Counted from the first letter of the stretch, positions 9,272 to 17,113 are shown. The stretch: 23,199 nucleotides of DNA from MGIIb-Q1 sp964342465 (GCA_964342465.1 CAYFFQ010000024.1:1-23199), one strand, 5' to 3'. The notes: generated by a model from the letters alone, not told the origin. Numbers and translations are program-made.

Positions 9272-10918
9272 TTATTGTGGTGGTTTTGGGCGGTACATGG
9301 AAGCATTGTTGCGCCTATGGATTATTGCAGCGGAGATGAGTAGAAACACCAACGCCGCCATCGTGGTGGCTGGCAGCGGGTCGGACTGAACGGTAGCAAT
9401 AATTCTCTCATCCGAGCCATCCAAACAGTCTTTCTTTCCATCGTCGACGAGGGATGGTCCGATGTATTCGCCATCATCGCATTCGAATTTCTGGGAATCC
9501 ACCTCTTCTTTGGTGCAACCTGACTCATTGACATCTTCTGACGAAATCGGCGAATCCGGACAGATGTCTCTGCGGTTGAGAATACCATCCGCATCATCAT
9601 CCAACTCGCCCTCAGCGCAACCTCTCTCATCCACCACCGCGCCGAGCGGTGTGTTGAGACACGCATCAGCCGTAAGAGTCACACCATCTCCATCGAAGTC
9701 GTCGCTGGCGATGGCTTCGTAGATGGCTTTGCCGAGGATCTCATGTGTGGCCGCCGTCGGGTGAACCGAGTCGAAGAACAGATGGCCGTCGGACAATGGC
9801 ACTGAATCGGGGCTCTCAATGCACATCTCACCCTCAAATTCACATAACGCATCGGAAATCTCGGTGATGTGGTAGTATTCTGGATTGCTGGTCACATCAT
9901 CGAACAACTTTGAGATGTTGACAAACTGCACGACGGCATCCAAGCGGGCATTGGCGGCGATTACATCATGTTCGAGTTGCGAGTTGTAGAGGGCGGTTCT
10001 GGCGCGAGTCTCTGCTGCCTCCTCCTCACTCAATCCATTGTAGTAGGGAGTGACATCCATGTCCGGCAAGTTTGAGACGACGATGTGGGTGGCGCCCGCC
10101 TCAGCCAGTGTCTCGACATGGCCGATGATGAGGTCGACGACACTCTGTGGCACGGTCGCACCATGAAGGAAGTTGTTACCGCCTATCCAGATTGCGAAGA
10201 GGTCGTCATCGGCGACCTCATGGTTGGCTAGATAGTCCGCAATCTGTGGGCCGGCGTTCATCACCACACCCTGATACAATCCTTCGCCCGCCTCCGCTCC
10301 GCCCCAAGCGCGATTTGTTCCCTCCAGTGAGCCTACACCGCGCGCCATCGTTATTCCGAACTCTTGGCCGACCCATTCAACCCAGACAGGGCCATTGGTT
10401 ATCCTTCCTTCCCAATAGGGTGGGCTTGGGATATACGGGGTGAATGCGGCGACATTCCCTTGGTCGGAGAGTGAATCACCAAACACCACCAATCGCCGCG
10501 GATTCAGGCTCTCGCCCTTGTCAAAAACGACGAAATGTTCACTCAGGGAGGTGAGTACCACTCCACCGGAGTCAACCAGTTCAAGGGTAAGTGTGTGTTC
10601 TCTCCCACCCTCCCAGAATGAGGTGACTGAGATGACCTCCTCAAGTGTCGAGTCATTCGACGCCATCCAATCCGTGCGCAACAGGACATCTCCAGCAGCC
10701 CCCCCTCTATCACTGATTTTCAGAGTGAGTGTGTGAACCTCTTCGAGAGAGGAAAACTGGGAATAATTCAGTGAGATGGTCAAATCGTCATCACTCATCA
10801 AAGCGAATGTATCGAGATTGAACCGCAAGTCGGCATCCCCTCCAGCCTCACCCGCCACGGTTGATGGGAGAAGAAGGAGAAGGGTGACGGCGAGGATGGA
10901 TTTCCAACTCGTTTTCAT
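9272..10918 (-). CDS. Secreted SGNH/GDSL esterase with calcium-binding repeats and C-terminal membrane anchor
   Basis: Likely hydrolyses extracellular esters (lipid or carbohydrate acyl groups); substrate unknown. The chosen ATG at 10918 gives 548 residues with a signal peptide (KTSWKS, then a Leu-rich core ending at VAG), and a GGTGA ribosome site lies five bases upstream. Residues 30-135 form a beta-rich domain. The catalytic domain has FGDSLSDQGN (nucleophile Ser149), the GGNNF oxyanion block (246-250) and DSVHPT (Asp383, His386). Next come Asp-rich loops resembling thrombospondin type 3 (DDFDGDG, DDDADGILNRRDICPDSP), and an LDL-receptor-A-like cysteine knot ending DCLDGSDE. A helix near residues 520-537 followed by basic residues anchors it. 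The ATG at 10972 overlaps the upstream stop as ATGA and is an alternative start. Confidence 0.9.
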   Translation of the reverse strand: MKTSWKSILAVTLLLLLPSTVAGEAGGDADLRFNLDTFALMSDDDLTISLNYSQFSSLEEVHTLTLKISDRGGAAGDVLLRTDWMASNDSTLEEVISVTSFWEGGREHTLTLELVDSGGVVLTSLSEHFVVFDKGESLNPRRLVVFGDSLSDQGNVAAFTPYIPSPPYWEGRITNGPVWVEWVGQEFGITMARGVGSLEGTNRAWGGAEAGEGLYQGVVMNAGPQIADYLANHEVADDDLFAIWIGGNNFLHGATVPQSVVDLIIGHVETLAEAGATHIVVSNLPDMDVTPYYNGLSEEEAAETRARTALYNSQLEHDVIAANARLDAVVQFVNISKLFDDVTSNPEYYHITEISDALCEFEGEMCIESPDSVPLSDGHLFFDSVHPTAATHEILGKAIYEAIASDDFDGDGVTLTADACLNTPLGAVVDERGCAEGELDDDADGILNRRDICPDSPISSEDVNESGCTKEEVDSQKFECDDGEYIGPSLVDDGKKDCLDGSDERIIATVQSDPLPATTMAALVFLLISAAIIHRRNNASMYRPKPPQ

Positions 10919-10923
10919 TCCTT

Positions 10924-10928
10924 TCACC
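10924..10928 (-). promoter_or_regulatory. Ribosome binding site selecting the esterase start
   Basis: GGTGA on the minus strand stands five bases before the ATG at 10918. The alternative ATG at 10972 has GAGGA touching it, which is too close, and would leave an unusually long n-region before the signal-peptide core. Confidence 0.55.
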
Positions 10929-10968
10929 GCACGTCTCGATGCTGTTTTAATCCTTGCACAACATTGAC

Positions 10969-11976
10969 TCATTCCTCTTCAGTGAGAATTAGGTCTACGG
11001 TGGCGAGGTCAGGCAATTTCGGGACCCATTTTTGTCCGAGCGGTTCATCGGCGTCGACGATTCTCCCCAGTCTTTCTCGGAAAGCCGGTGTCCGATAATC
11101 CAACAACGCCTGGTAGAGTTTTTGTGAGCGCCACTCAGATGGGAAGCAGACCTTCCCCGTACTCATCTCTATATCGGTGGCGCGAATGACGTTGTATGCC
11201 GGTCTGTTGATTCTCATCGTCAGCGATTTGGACCATTTCATACCGAAGAAGACGGTGGCTAGAACGAGCAAAAACCCCGATATCATCGGCACCACCTGTG
11301 AGCCGGAGAATTGGATTGAATTCCACACCAATACTTCAGCCATGACTATTGGCCCAGCCAGCATCAGAAATGTCTTCTGTTCGCTGGCGGGTTTTCTGTT
11401 GCGCTGATATTCAATATCCTTCCAGCCGGGATGGTCCTTTTCCCACGGTCGGAAGATGAGCGTCTTCTCCCGCTCAGCGGCTTTCTTCACGGTTCCGTGC
11501 AGCCTAGCCGTCTGCATCAGTTGCCGCTGAGCCATCGGGTCCATCCCCTCAGCCCAAAGTTGCGTAAGTCGCTCGGCAGCGACGCTATACTGGCCGAGGT
11601 CGGAGAGAATCGCAATCTGTTCAATCAGCGGCTCTGGGTCTGTCGGCGACACCTCACGCCGCTTCTGCCACCAAGAGAGAGCATCTTCTAACATTCCCAT
11701 CTCCTCCACAAGTATCTGACCTCCACGCCACCACGCAGAGCGATTGTCGGGGTCGAACTCGACCACCTTCCTACACGCCCGTAGACAGCGAGAAGCCTCA
11801 CGAAGAGTAGGGTGTCCCTGTTCAGGCAACTCCAGTCTGGCTCGCATCCACCACGCCTCACCATGGGATGGCTCAGCGGCGATGATCTCGTCAGATATTC
11901 TGCACATCTCATCGCGGTCACCACCTTCCTCCGCATCTATCGCCTGAAGCCATAGGTCCTCAACATCCGGTGGCAT
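10969..11976 (-). CDS. TPR-repeat membrane protein
   Basis: Function unknown. The first 165 residues of 335 contain tetratricopeptide-like helical hairpins (DEIIAAEPSHGEAWWMRARLE, CRKVVEFDPDNRSAWWRGGQI and REVSPTDPEPLIEQIAIL patterns), which usually bind other proteins. Two adjacent membrane helices follow (about 206-226 and 229-247: FLMLAGPIVMAEVLVW and PMISGFLLVLATVFFGM). A roughly 90-residue C-terminal soluble part follows with no motif I recognise. Topology suggests both soluble parts are cytoplasmic. The stop codon overlaps a possible ATG of the esterase gene, so the two are probably co-transcribed and the TPR protein may help secrete or assemble surface enzymes; that link is inference. 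Confidence 0.8.
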   Translation of the reverse strand: MPPDVEDLWLQAIDAEEGGDRDEMCRISDEIIAAEPSHGEAWWMRARLELPEQGHPTLREASRCLRACRKVVEFDPDNRSAWWRGGQILVEEMGMLEDALSWWQKRREVSPTDPEPLIEQIAILSDLGQYSVAAERLTQLWAEGMDPMAQRQLMQTARLHGTVKKAAEREKTLIFRPWEKDHPGWKDIEYQRNRKPASEQKTFLMLAGPIVMAEVLVWNSIQFSGSQVVPMISGFLLVLATVFFGMKWSKSLTMRINRPAYNVIRATDIEMSTGKVCFPSEWRSQKLYQALLDYRTPAFRERLGRIVDADEPLGQKWVPKLPDLATVDLILTEEE

Positions 11977-12040
11977 GACCCTCGCATAGGGTCGGGGTTC
12001 TCAATCCCACCGCCCGAACCAATTCGCTCTCGCAAGTGAA

Positions 12041-12277
12041 ATGGGAAAAACGGTCACCTTGAAAGGGGGCATCGCCTGTGGGATAGTGGGTGAGATAGTG
12101 CCGAAGGTCCGCAAACCGAAGAACGGCTGGCCACGTCTGCCTAGAGCTCGTAGGATATTCCGAAGGAGGTCGGTTAACAAGGGACTACCCCCATGTCCTG
12201 AGTGCCGCAGTTACACGATGAAAAGAAATGAGGGTGTCAGGGAAATCTACTGTGAAGTGTGCGGAGTCACGCTATGA
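12041..12277 (+). CDS. Small basic zinc-ribbon protein
   Basis: A 78-residue protein with a very basic middle (RARRIFRRRSVNK) and a C-terminal zinc ribbon. Cys52-x2-Cys55 (CPEC) and Cys71-x2-Cys74 (CEVC) are 15 residues apart, enough to bind one zinc. Such short basic ribbons in archaea commonly bind RNA or ribosomes, but no named family is recognised. It is divergent from the TPR gene, with 64 bases between starts, and converges on the 65-bp tandem repeat. No clear SD precedes the ATG, so translation may be leaderless. Confidence 0.6.
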   Translation: MGKTVTLKGGIACGIVGEIVPKVRKPKNGWPRLPRARRIFRRRSVNKGLPPCPECRSYTMKRNEGVREIYCEVCGVTL

Positions 12278-12390
12278 GTGGTGCCCATCTTGGCGGAGTC
12301 AAAACGAGCGACACCACACATGAGATGTGCAAGGTCGAATCGATGGTGGGAGGGGTGCAACGGCGCAGCGATACGCCTGTGAGCGCACTT

Positions 12391-12553
12391 GGTTTGATGT
12401 CTGTGAGTCGGTGGGATGCGGGGCTGCCGACAGGGAAATCACTCCGTGCGCAATCGGTTTGATGTCTGTGAGTCGGTGGGATGCGGGGCTGCCGACAGGG
12501 AAATCCCTCCGTGCGCAATCGGTTTGATGTCTGTGAGCCGGTGGGATGCGGGG
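12391..12553. repeat. 65-bp tandem repeat, two and a half copies
   Basis: Units at 12391-12455 and 12456-12520 differ at one position (AAATCACTCC versus AAATCCCTCC). A third, partial unit (12521-12553, one substitution in GAGYCGG) stops exactly at the gar1-fusion stop codon. Period 65 is not a multiple of three, and no open frame makes sense of it. Each full unit can pair GTCGG with CCGAC. The stretch lies between two convergent genes. Confidence 0.9.
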
Positions 12554-13324
12554 TCAGTCCCTTCGCTTCTTCTGCGAAAACGGGTTATCTGGACTCTTGC
12601 GCTTGCTGTGGTGCTTTTTTCCCGCCTCTCGCTTGCCTTGCCAAGTACGGGTTCCCCCACGCCTCTTCGGGCCGCTACCGCGGTTGCCGCCGCCGCCTCG
12701 GTTTCCACCTCGGTAGCCACCGCGACCTCCACTGTGACCGCTTCCGCGAGAACCGCCGCCGCGCTCATCACGGCCTCGACCTCCGCCGCCACCTTTGGGG
12801 CGGGGTGTGGGGCAGCGGTTGCAGGTTTCACGCCATCCGAAGTTGCTGTTGTTGCATTGTGGGCAGGTCCAATCATTACCGCCCTGTCTGTTATTGCGTT
12901 GCTCTTCTCCTCTTCTCCGGTTGCCACCATCACGGAATCTGCCGCCTCGGTTGCCACCATCATGAAATCGAGTTCTGTTGCCACCACGGTGTTGTCGGCG
13001 GTCATCTCTCCCGCCGCCGCGCCCACCAAAACGGCCGCCTGAGCCGCGTCGGTCCTGATGCCCGCGGCCTTCGCCACCATCTCGCTGGCGTCGTCTCTGG
13101 ATTCTGACATTCACTCCACTGAGTGCTGTGGCATCGAGTCCTCTCGCCAGCGGCAGGATGTGAACCATGGCTGCATCCACTCTGCCGATGACGGTATCCA
13201 CTCTGCCGAGATACTCTCCGTCGCTGGTCTCCATCGCGCTTCCGAGGTGAGGCGCTTCGCCGGTGAAAGTGACTAGAAGACCACCCTCATGGCTCGCTCG
13301 CTGCACGCTTCCCACGAATTCCAT
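12554..13324 (-). CDS. gar1: Gar1-domain protein with RGG / RanBP2 zinc finger / RGG tail
   Basis: The N-terminal 77 residues match Gar1, the H/ACA ribonucleoprotein subunit that helps Cbf5 turn over during RNA-guided pseudouridylation: FVGSVQR, GLLV, PHLGSAMETSDGEYLGRVDTVIGRVDAAMVHI. The rest of the 256 residues is unusual for archaea. It has an Arg/Gly-rich segment (78-150), a perfect RanBP2-type zinc finger (Trp152, Cys154, Cys157, Asn161, Cys168, Cys171), a second RGG segment (178-228) and a Lys-rich end. The order RGG-finger-RGG resembles eukaryotic FUS/EWS/TAF15, whose finger binds single-stranded GGU RNA. The ATG at 13324 is chosen because the Gar1 domain begins there; a GTG immediately before it is equally possible. 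The frame upstream to 13384 has no family match. Confidence 0.85.
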   Translation of the reverse strand: MEFVGSVQRASHEGGLLVTFTGEAPHLGSAMETSDGEYLGRVDTVIGRVDAAMVHILPLARGLDATALSGVNVRIQRRRQRDGGEGRGHQDRRGSGGRFGGRGGGRDDRRQHRGGNRTRFHDGGNRGGRFRDGGNRRRGEEQRNNRQGGNDWTCPQCNNSNFGWRETCNRCPTPRPKGGGGGRGRDERGGGSRGSGHSGGRGGYRGGNRGGGGNRGSGPKRRGGTRTWQGKREAGKKHHSKRKSPDNPFSQKKRRD

Positions 13325-13454
13325 CACCCAACCCCTGAGGACCGCCCGTTTTGAGCATTCGCATTTCCGCGGGGTGGGTCTCACACCTTCATTTTCCGCA
13401 GAAGTTTGTCAATTCCCACGCCTGAGCGGAAGCGAAAATCCATTGTTGTCTTGG

Positions 13455-13486
13455 GTTAGGAAGGACCGACCATTTCGCACCCTAAC
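13455..13486. repeat. Inverted repeat GTTAGG-N20-CCTAAC
   Basis: A perfect 6-bp dyad with a 20-base loop that itself contains GGACCGACC. It lies between the end of the surface-protein gene (13531) and the gar1-fusion start (13324), on the same transcript strand. It could be a 3' end hairpin or an upstream operator. Confidence 0.35.
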
Positions 13487-13530
13487 GGGAGGAGAACTAA
13501 TCAAATCTCAATTGGCCCATTTTCTAGAGG

Positions 13531-15564
13531 TCAATTCCTCTTTCGGCGGGCGGCGAGAACAGCACCGAGTAGTCCGAGCAGAGTCACAACGAGTCCGGGA
13601 GCAGGGAGGCCGCCCTCCTCTCCATCGACTACAACGGTGTCGGTCGGGGTATCATCTACAGGGTCTACGAAGAGGAATGTGTTGTCGACATCCTCTGAGA
13701 CAGAGGTGCACTCATTCGATGAGTCGCACGCCTGAATCGTGACATTGTGAATCCCTTCAAGGAGAAGGTCGAACGGTATCTCGTCGGTCACCCACTGGTT
13801 TCCTGTGACGGTGACTTGCCCTTGTTGGACTCCATCCAGCAGCAGGGTAAATGATACCGCTTCTCCGTCTGGGTCAGAGTAGACGCCATTGACTATGTAA
13901 TTGGCATCCACCCACTCACCACCACTAATCTGAACTGATGGCGGAATACTCTGTTTGGAGAGGTCCAATTCGTATTCGTGGGTGAATGTGGCCATTCCAG
14001 CACCATTCGCCTCAATACTCAGACTCACCTCGCCCGGAGAGAAGGTGCTGACACTCAGGGAGAGGTCGACACTACCACTGGAGAGGGTCGTCATGCCGGC
14101 GACTTCCTGTCCATTCTGTTCGATAGTCACCTTCACTGCCATGCTGGCGGGCGCGTCGTTCAGTGTAGTCAATGTGAAGGTGAACTCATCTAGAACCGAC
14201 GCATCGGCGACACTCACAGTCATTATCGGTGCGATGCTGAAGGTCCGCGCACCGGTCTCCTGACCGGAGGCATCGGCGGCACTGCATTCTACAGTCGTGG
14301 TCGAACCCTCACTCGGCGACTTCACGGTCCAGTGGTTCGCCTCAGCTTCTTTGAGTTCCCAACCAGCAGCGCCCGTACAAGTCACATCCAACATGCCGGC
14401 ACCGAGGTCATCGGTGAACCAAGCATTGATGTCGACGATGTCGACGATGTATTCAGCCTCACCATCACCGGCCACCGGCAGAAGTTCCCCTTCAGCCGGT
14501 GCAGCATCACTCCACGCCGGAGGGTTGTCGACTTCAGGTGGTGAGGTGGTGAAGTCAACGAAGTACTCACGGTTCGCCGGCCAGTCTGCTAGGTCGTAGT
14601 CGAAGTGGTGGGTGAAACTGGTGGTTCCACCCATCGCAGTCAAGGAGTATTCAAACTCTCCTTCACGCACGAAAGTTGGGCACTCATCGCGCGTGGTGTA
14701 TGTCACGCCGTAGTCATCAGCTTCGGGGTCATCCTCCGTGTAGGTGGTTGCACAGTCCTGCTCATCGTATGAGTCGGCCACCCTGAGGGGGCTTGCTTGG
14801 TCTGGGAAAATGAAGGTGAACTTGGCATTGGTGAGGTTTCGTCCAACCATTCCGAGGGTGAAGTTCGAGGGGTCGTTGATTTGGTCGAATGTGACTGATG
14901 AGTTGAGGAAAATGATGGTGTCACAACTGTTGGGTCCACACTGTCCGGGGTTGGTGGGAAAGACTGGAACCTCCTCGCAGGTAGGGCTCCCTGATGGTCC
15001 ACCATACTGGTCGCGACAGGTCCTGCGGTCTGGGTGTCCTTCGGGGATGAGGTTGGTCTCCTCAAGAGTCATACCCTCCCTGACCCAAGTTGCGTTGTTC
15101 CAATCGACTCCTTGACCGCCGCGGTGGGATGGGCCACCGCGGAATCCGATTCTGGTGTAGGTCTGCTCCACACAGTCCTGACCGATGGCCTCGACTCCAT
15201 CCTTCTCGTCGGTGGAAAGCCAGTCGTTGGCACCCCCAGGCAGTCCGTCAAAGAGGCCATCGAGGGATTCTCTCAGAACTCCGGCATCACTGCCGTTGAC
15301 CATCGCCATGGCGCGGATGTATCCACCGTCCCAGTTCGGGTTGATTTCGATTTGGAACTCAGCGTAGTTGTAGAAGAACATGTCCTCGAAGGAATATCCG
15401 GTACAGTCGGCTTCGACCTGTCTTCCGCTGACGCTGTCGGCACTCTCTATTCTCATGGAATCGGCTTCTTCGTGGGGGCCAAAACCGAAGGTGGTAAGGG
15501 TCACAGCCACCATCAGAACAGTCATCGCCAAGGCCAAACAGAATCTCTCAGTGCATCTCGCCAT
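13531..15564 (-). CDS. Surface protein with sortase-type C-terminal signal
   Basis: A secreted protein of 677 residues from the ATG at 15564. That start is preferred because a signal peptide begins there (MARCTERFCLALAMTVLMVAVTL); the frame continues upstream to 15723 with non-secretory, charged sequence that would also run through a palindromic operator-like site. The body is acidic, Cys-containing and beta-rich, with Ig/PKD-like repeats toward the end (SVQISGGEWVDANYIVNGVYSDPDG). The last residues read LPAPG, then a hydrophobic helix (LVVTLLGLLGAVLAA), then RRKRN. That is the layout of PGF-CTERM-type sorting signals cut by archaeosortases or related enzymes. Function is unknown; an S-layer or adhesin-like role is likely. 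Confidence 0.8.
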   Translation of the reverse strand: MARCTERFCLALAMTVLMVAVTLTTFGFGPHEEADSMRIESADSVSGRQVEADCTGYSFEDMFFYNYAEFQIEINPNWDGGYIRAMAMVNGSDAGVLRESLDGLFDGLPGGANDWLSTDEKDGVEAIGQDCVEQTYTRIGFRGGPSHRGGQGVDWNNATWVREGMTLEETNLIPEGHPDRRTCRDQYGGPSGSPTCEEVPVFPTNPGQCGPNSCDTIIFLNSSVTFDQINDPSNFTLGMVGRNLTNAKFTFIFPDQASPLRVADSYDEQDCATTYTEDDPEADDYGVTYTTRDECPTFVREGEFEYSLTAMGGTTSFTHHFDYDLADWPANREYFVDFTTSPPEVDNPPAWSDAAPAEGELLPVAGDGEAEYIVDIVDINAWFTDDLGAGMLDVTCTGAAGWELKEAEANHWTVKSPSEGSTTTVECSAADASGQETGARTFSIAPIMTVSVADASVLDEFTFTLTTLNDAPASMAVKVTIEQNGQEVAGMTTLSSGSVDLSLSVSTFSPGEVSLSIEANGAGMATFTHEYELDLSKQSIPPSVQISGGEWVDANYIVNGVYSDPDGEAVSFTLLLDGVQQGQVTVTGNQWVTDEIPFDLLLEGIHNVTIQACDSSNECTSVSEDVDNTFLFVDPVDDTPTDTVVVDGEEGGLPAPGLVVTLLGLLGAVLAARRKRN

Positions 15565-15608
15565 TAGCCCTGCGAGAACGCGCTTACTGAAAGAGAGTTT
15601 TCCCTCCC

Positions 15609-15630
15609 GATACTTGGTATCAATTGATAC
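15609..15630. promoter_or_regulatory. Operator-like triple half-site upstream of surface protein
   Basis: On the plus strand the site reads GATAC-TTG-GTATC-AATT-GATAC, so adjacent half-sites form two overlapping dyads. The second is the 14-bp perfect palindrome GTATCAATTGATAC (15617-15630). It ends 45 bases before the chosen ATG at 15564, in the expected promoter or leader region. A dimeric regulator site is inferred. Confidence 0.5.
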
Positions 15631-15785
15631 ACTTAGTTTGGTGAGCGGTCGTTGCACTCCATTTTCGGGTTTTTTCTCCGTTTTTTCACTACCCTCAGAG
15701 TCAACTTTCTGTATTCCCCCCAATCATCGTCAAACCTCTTCTCAAGGGTGGTTCATTCCGAAGAAGTGGTTTTCGCCAAGTCATC

Positions 15786-16240
15786 TGGGGGGGTCGCACA
15801 TGCGGCAGGTCAAACACCCTCGCGTAGAGGGAACTTCTNNNNNNNNNNNNNNNNNNNNNNNNNNNNNNNNNNNNNNNNNNNNNNNNNNNNNNNNNNNNNN
15901 NNNNNNNNNNNNNNNNNNNNNNNNNNNNNNNNNNNNNNGGGGTCGCACATGCGGCAGGTCAAACACCCTCGCGTAGAGGGAACTTCTGGGTGAGCCTGCG
16001 GGAACTTCGGGCAACAACACTCCTCATCATCGCACCCAAATTCAAACACCCTCTCGTAGAGGGAAATTCTGGGTGAGCCTGCGGGAACTTCGGGCGTTGA
16101 CCGAACACCCTTGCGTAGTGAAGGGCATCGCCCTCGAGCCGCCATCAGTGCGCAAATACCCTCGCATAGAGGGGATAGTGAGGAGCAGGCCGGCGAATGG
16201 GTTGTCGTCACAGTCATTTCCCCCGCGTAAGGGAACATCG
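15786..16240. repeat. Hairpin repeat cluster (core CCCTCGCGTAGAGGG), contains assembly gap
   Basis: Two 53-bp units (15960-16012 and 16043-16095, two mismatches) are separated by 30 unrelated bases. A further copy sits left of the gap (15811-15838, cut by Ns), and decayed cores sit near 16103-16125, 16153-16174 and 16215-16234. The core CCCTC-GCGTA-GAGGG folds into a 5-bp stem. The unit also carries two GGGAACTTC boxes. It fills the space between the ABC-2 permease stop and the surface-protein promoter. No cas genes are present, and the spacing is irregular beyond the first two units, so it is not a CRISPR. Confidence 0.8.
15839..15938. other. Scaffold gap (100 Ns)
   Basis: Exactly 100 Ns. 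The 49 bases to its left (15790-15838) are identical to the 49 bases to its right (15939-15987), so two contigs were joined within a repeat and the real distance is unknown. Confidence 0.98.
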
Positions 16241-16261
16241 CATCGGTTCACACAGGGGGAG

Positions 16262-17113
16262 TCACGGTTTGAGCCGTTGGAAACGGTTGTAGTAGAGGCG
16301 AGCCGGAACGAGAGTCCAGAGAATGGCGGCGAGCCAAATCCAACCGGATTCCATCCTCGGCGAGGCATCTCCGTCGAGGTTGTCCTCAAGCAGCAACTGA
16401 TAGACTCCGTTCGGTGAAAAGAGGTCAACATATTCACTGAATCGGTCATATTCCTGAGATTTGACATCGGTCACATCAACTCCCATCAGAGATGCGAGAA
16501 TGGCCGTCACCAGAAGCCAGATGAGAGTGAACAGCATCCAAGCACCCACTCCGAGCGTGACTGAAGAGCCGAGGTCCTTGGCAACGGATGAGACCAACAA
16601 CTGGATGAACGCGTACCAGATGATCACCAACCAAGTGACGACGATGAAATAGGTCAAGTCTGCTACTCCGATGTATTCCCCCGTCTGGATGGCGATGAAA
16701 ACGGTGCCGAAGAGGGTGGCGACAGTGGTCGGCAGAGCAACTGCCCATACCAAGCCGAGGAGTTGGGCCTGTGCCAACTGTCTCCGTTCTATCGGCTGAG
16801 ACAACTCAATTGACAACTCACCGGTGAGCCGTTTGCGTGAGATCCCGTCAAACCCAAGCAGCACCACCCCCAAAGTGGAGGAGAAGAGCACGAACAGGGA
16901 GACGAGAAAGAGAACTTCGTAGGGAGTGTCCATTTCCAACTGGTTGGTCACCTGAGAGTTTGCATCGGCCAAACCCCAACTGCCGCCACCGATGAAGAGC
17001 ATCAGCAGAGCGATGAGAGCGAACATCCGAGGGCTGCGGAAATGCAGACGCGCTTCGTGAAGACTGAGGCGAATAACTCTGATTCTGCCGTTGAGTGTGG
17101 GCGCATCATTCAT
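16262..17113 (-). CDS. ABC-2 type transporter permease
   Basis: Integral membrane subunit of the exporter encoded with the adjacent ATPase. From the ATG at 17113 it has 283 residues and about six hydrophobic helices: FALIALLMLFIGGGSWGL, VLFLVSLFVLFSSTLGVVLLGF, GLVWAVALPTTVATLFGTVFI, YFIVVTWLVIIWYAFIQLLV, SVTLGVGAWMLFTLIWLLVTAIL and WIWLAAILWTLVPARLYY. The stretch GFDGISRKRLTGELSIELSQPIERRQ after helix 2 is typical of NosY/ABC-2 permeases that pair with CcmA-like ATPases. The start overlaps the end of the ATPase gene by eight bases, implying translational coupling. The frame extends upstream to 17173, but that part is out of family. The substrate is unknown. Confidence 0.88.
   Translation of the reverse strand: MNDAPTLNGRIRVIRLSLHEARLHFRSPRMFALIALLMLFIGGGSWGLADANSQVTNQLEMDTPYEVLFLVSLFVLFSSTLGVVLLGFDGISRKRLTGELSIELSQPIERRQLAQAQLLGLVWAVALPTTVATLFGTVFIAIQTGEYIGVADLTYFIVVTWLVIIWYAFIQLLVSSVAKDLGSSVTLGVGAWMLFTLIWLLVTAILASLMGVDVTDVKSQEYDRFSEYVDLFSPNGVYQLLLEDNLDGDASPRMESGWIWLAAILWTLVPARLYYNRFQRLKP

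Noticed and set aside
12391..12553. H/ACA or C/D guide RNA array beside gar1
   Set aside because: I could not fold the 65-base unit into the expected hairpin followed by ACA, and found no matching C and D boxes. Adjacency alone is not enough, so it is listed only as a repeat.
12416..13107. Long plus-strand open frames opposite the gar1 fusion and repeat
   Set aside because: They are low-complexity (Ala/Thr/Ser or Arg/Cys runs) produced by the GC-rich RGG-coding DNA on the other strand. The minus frame has the Gar1 domain and a perfect zinc finger.
15565..15723. N-terminal extension of the second surface protein from 15723
   Set aside because: It is charged, non-secretory sequence lying over a palindromic operator-like site. 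The signal peptide begins at 15564.
15960..16095. CRISPR array
   Set aside because: Only two good repeats with one 30-base interval, repeats of 53 bases, degenerate remaining copies with uneven spacing, and no cas genes nearby.
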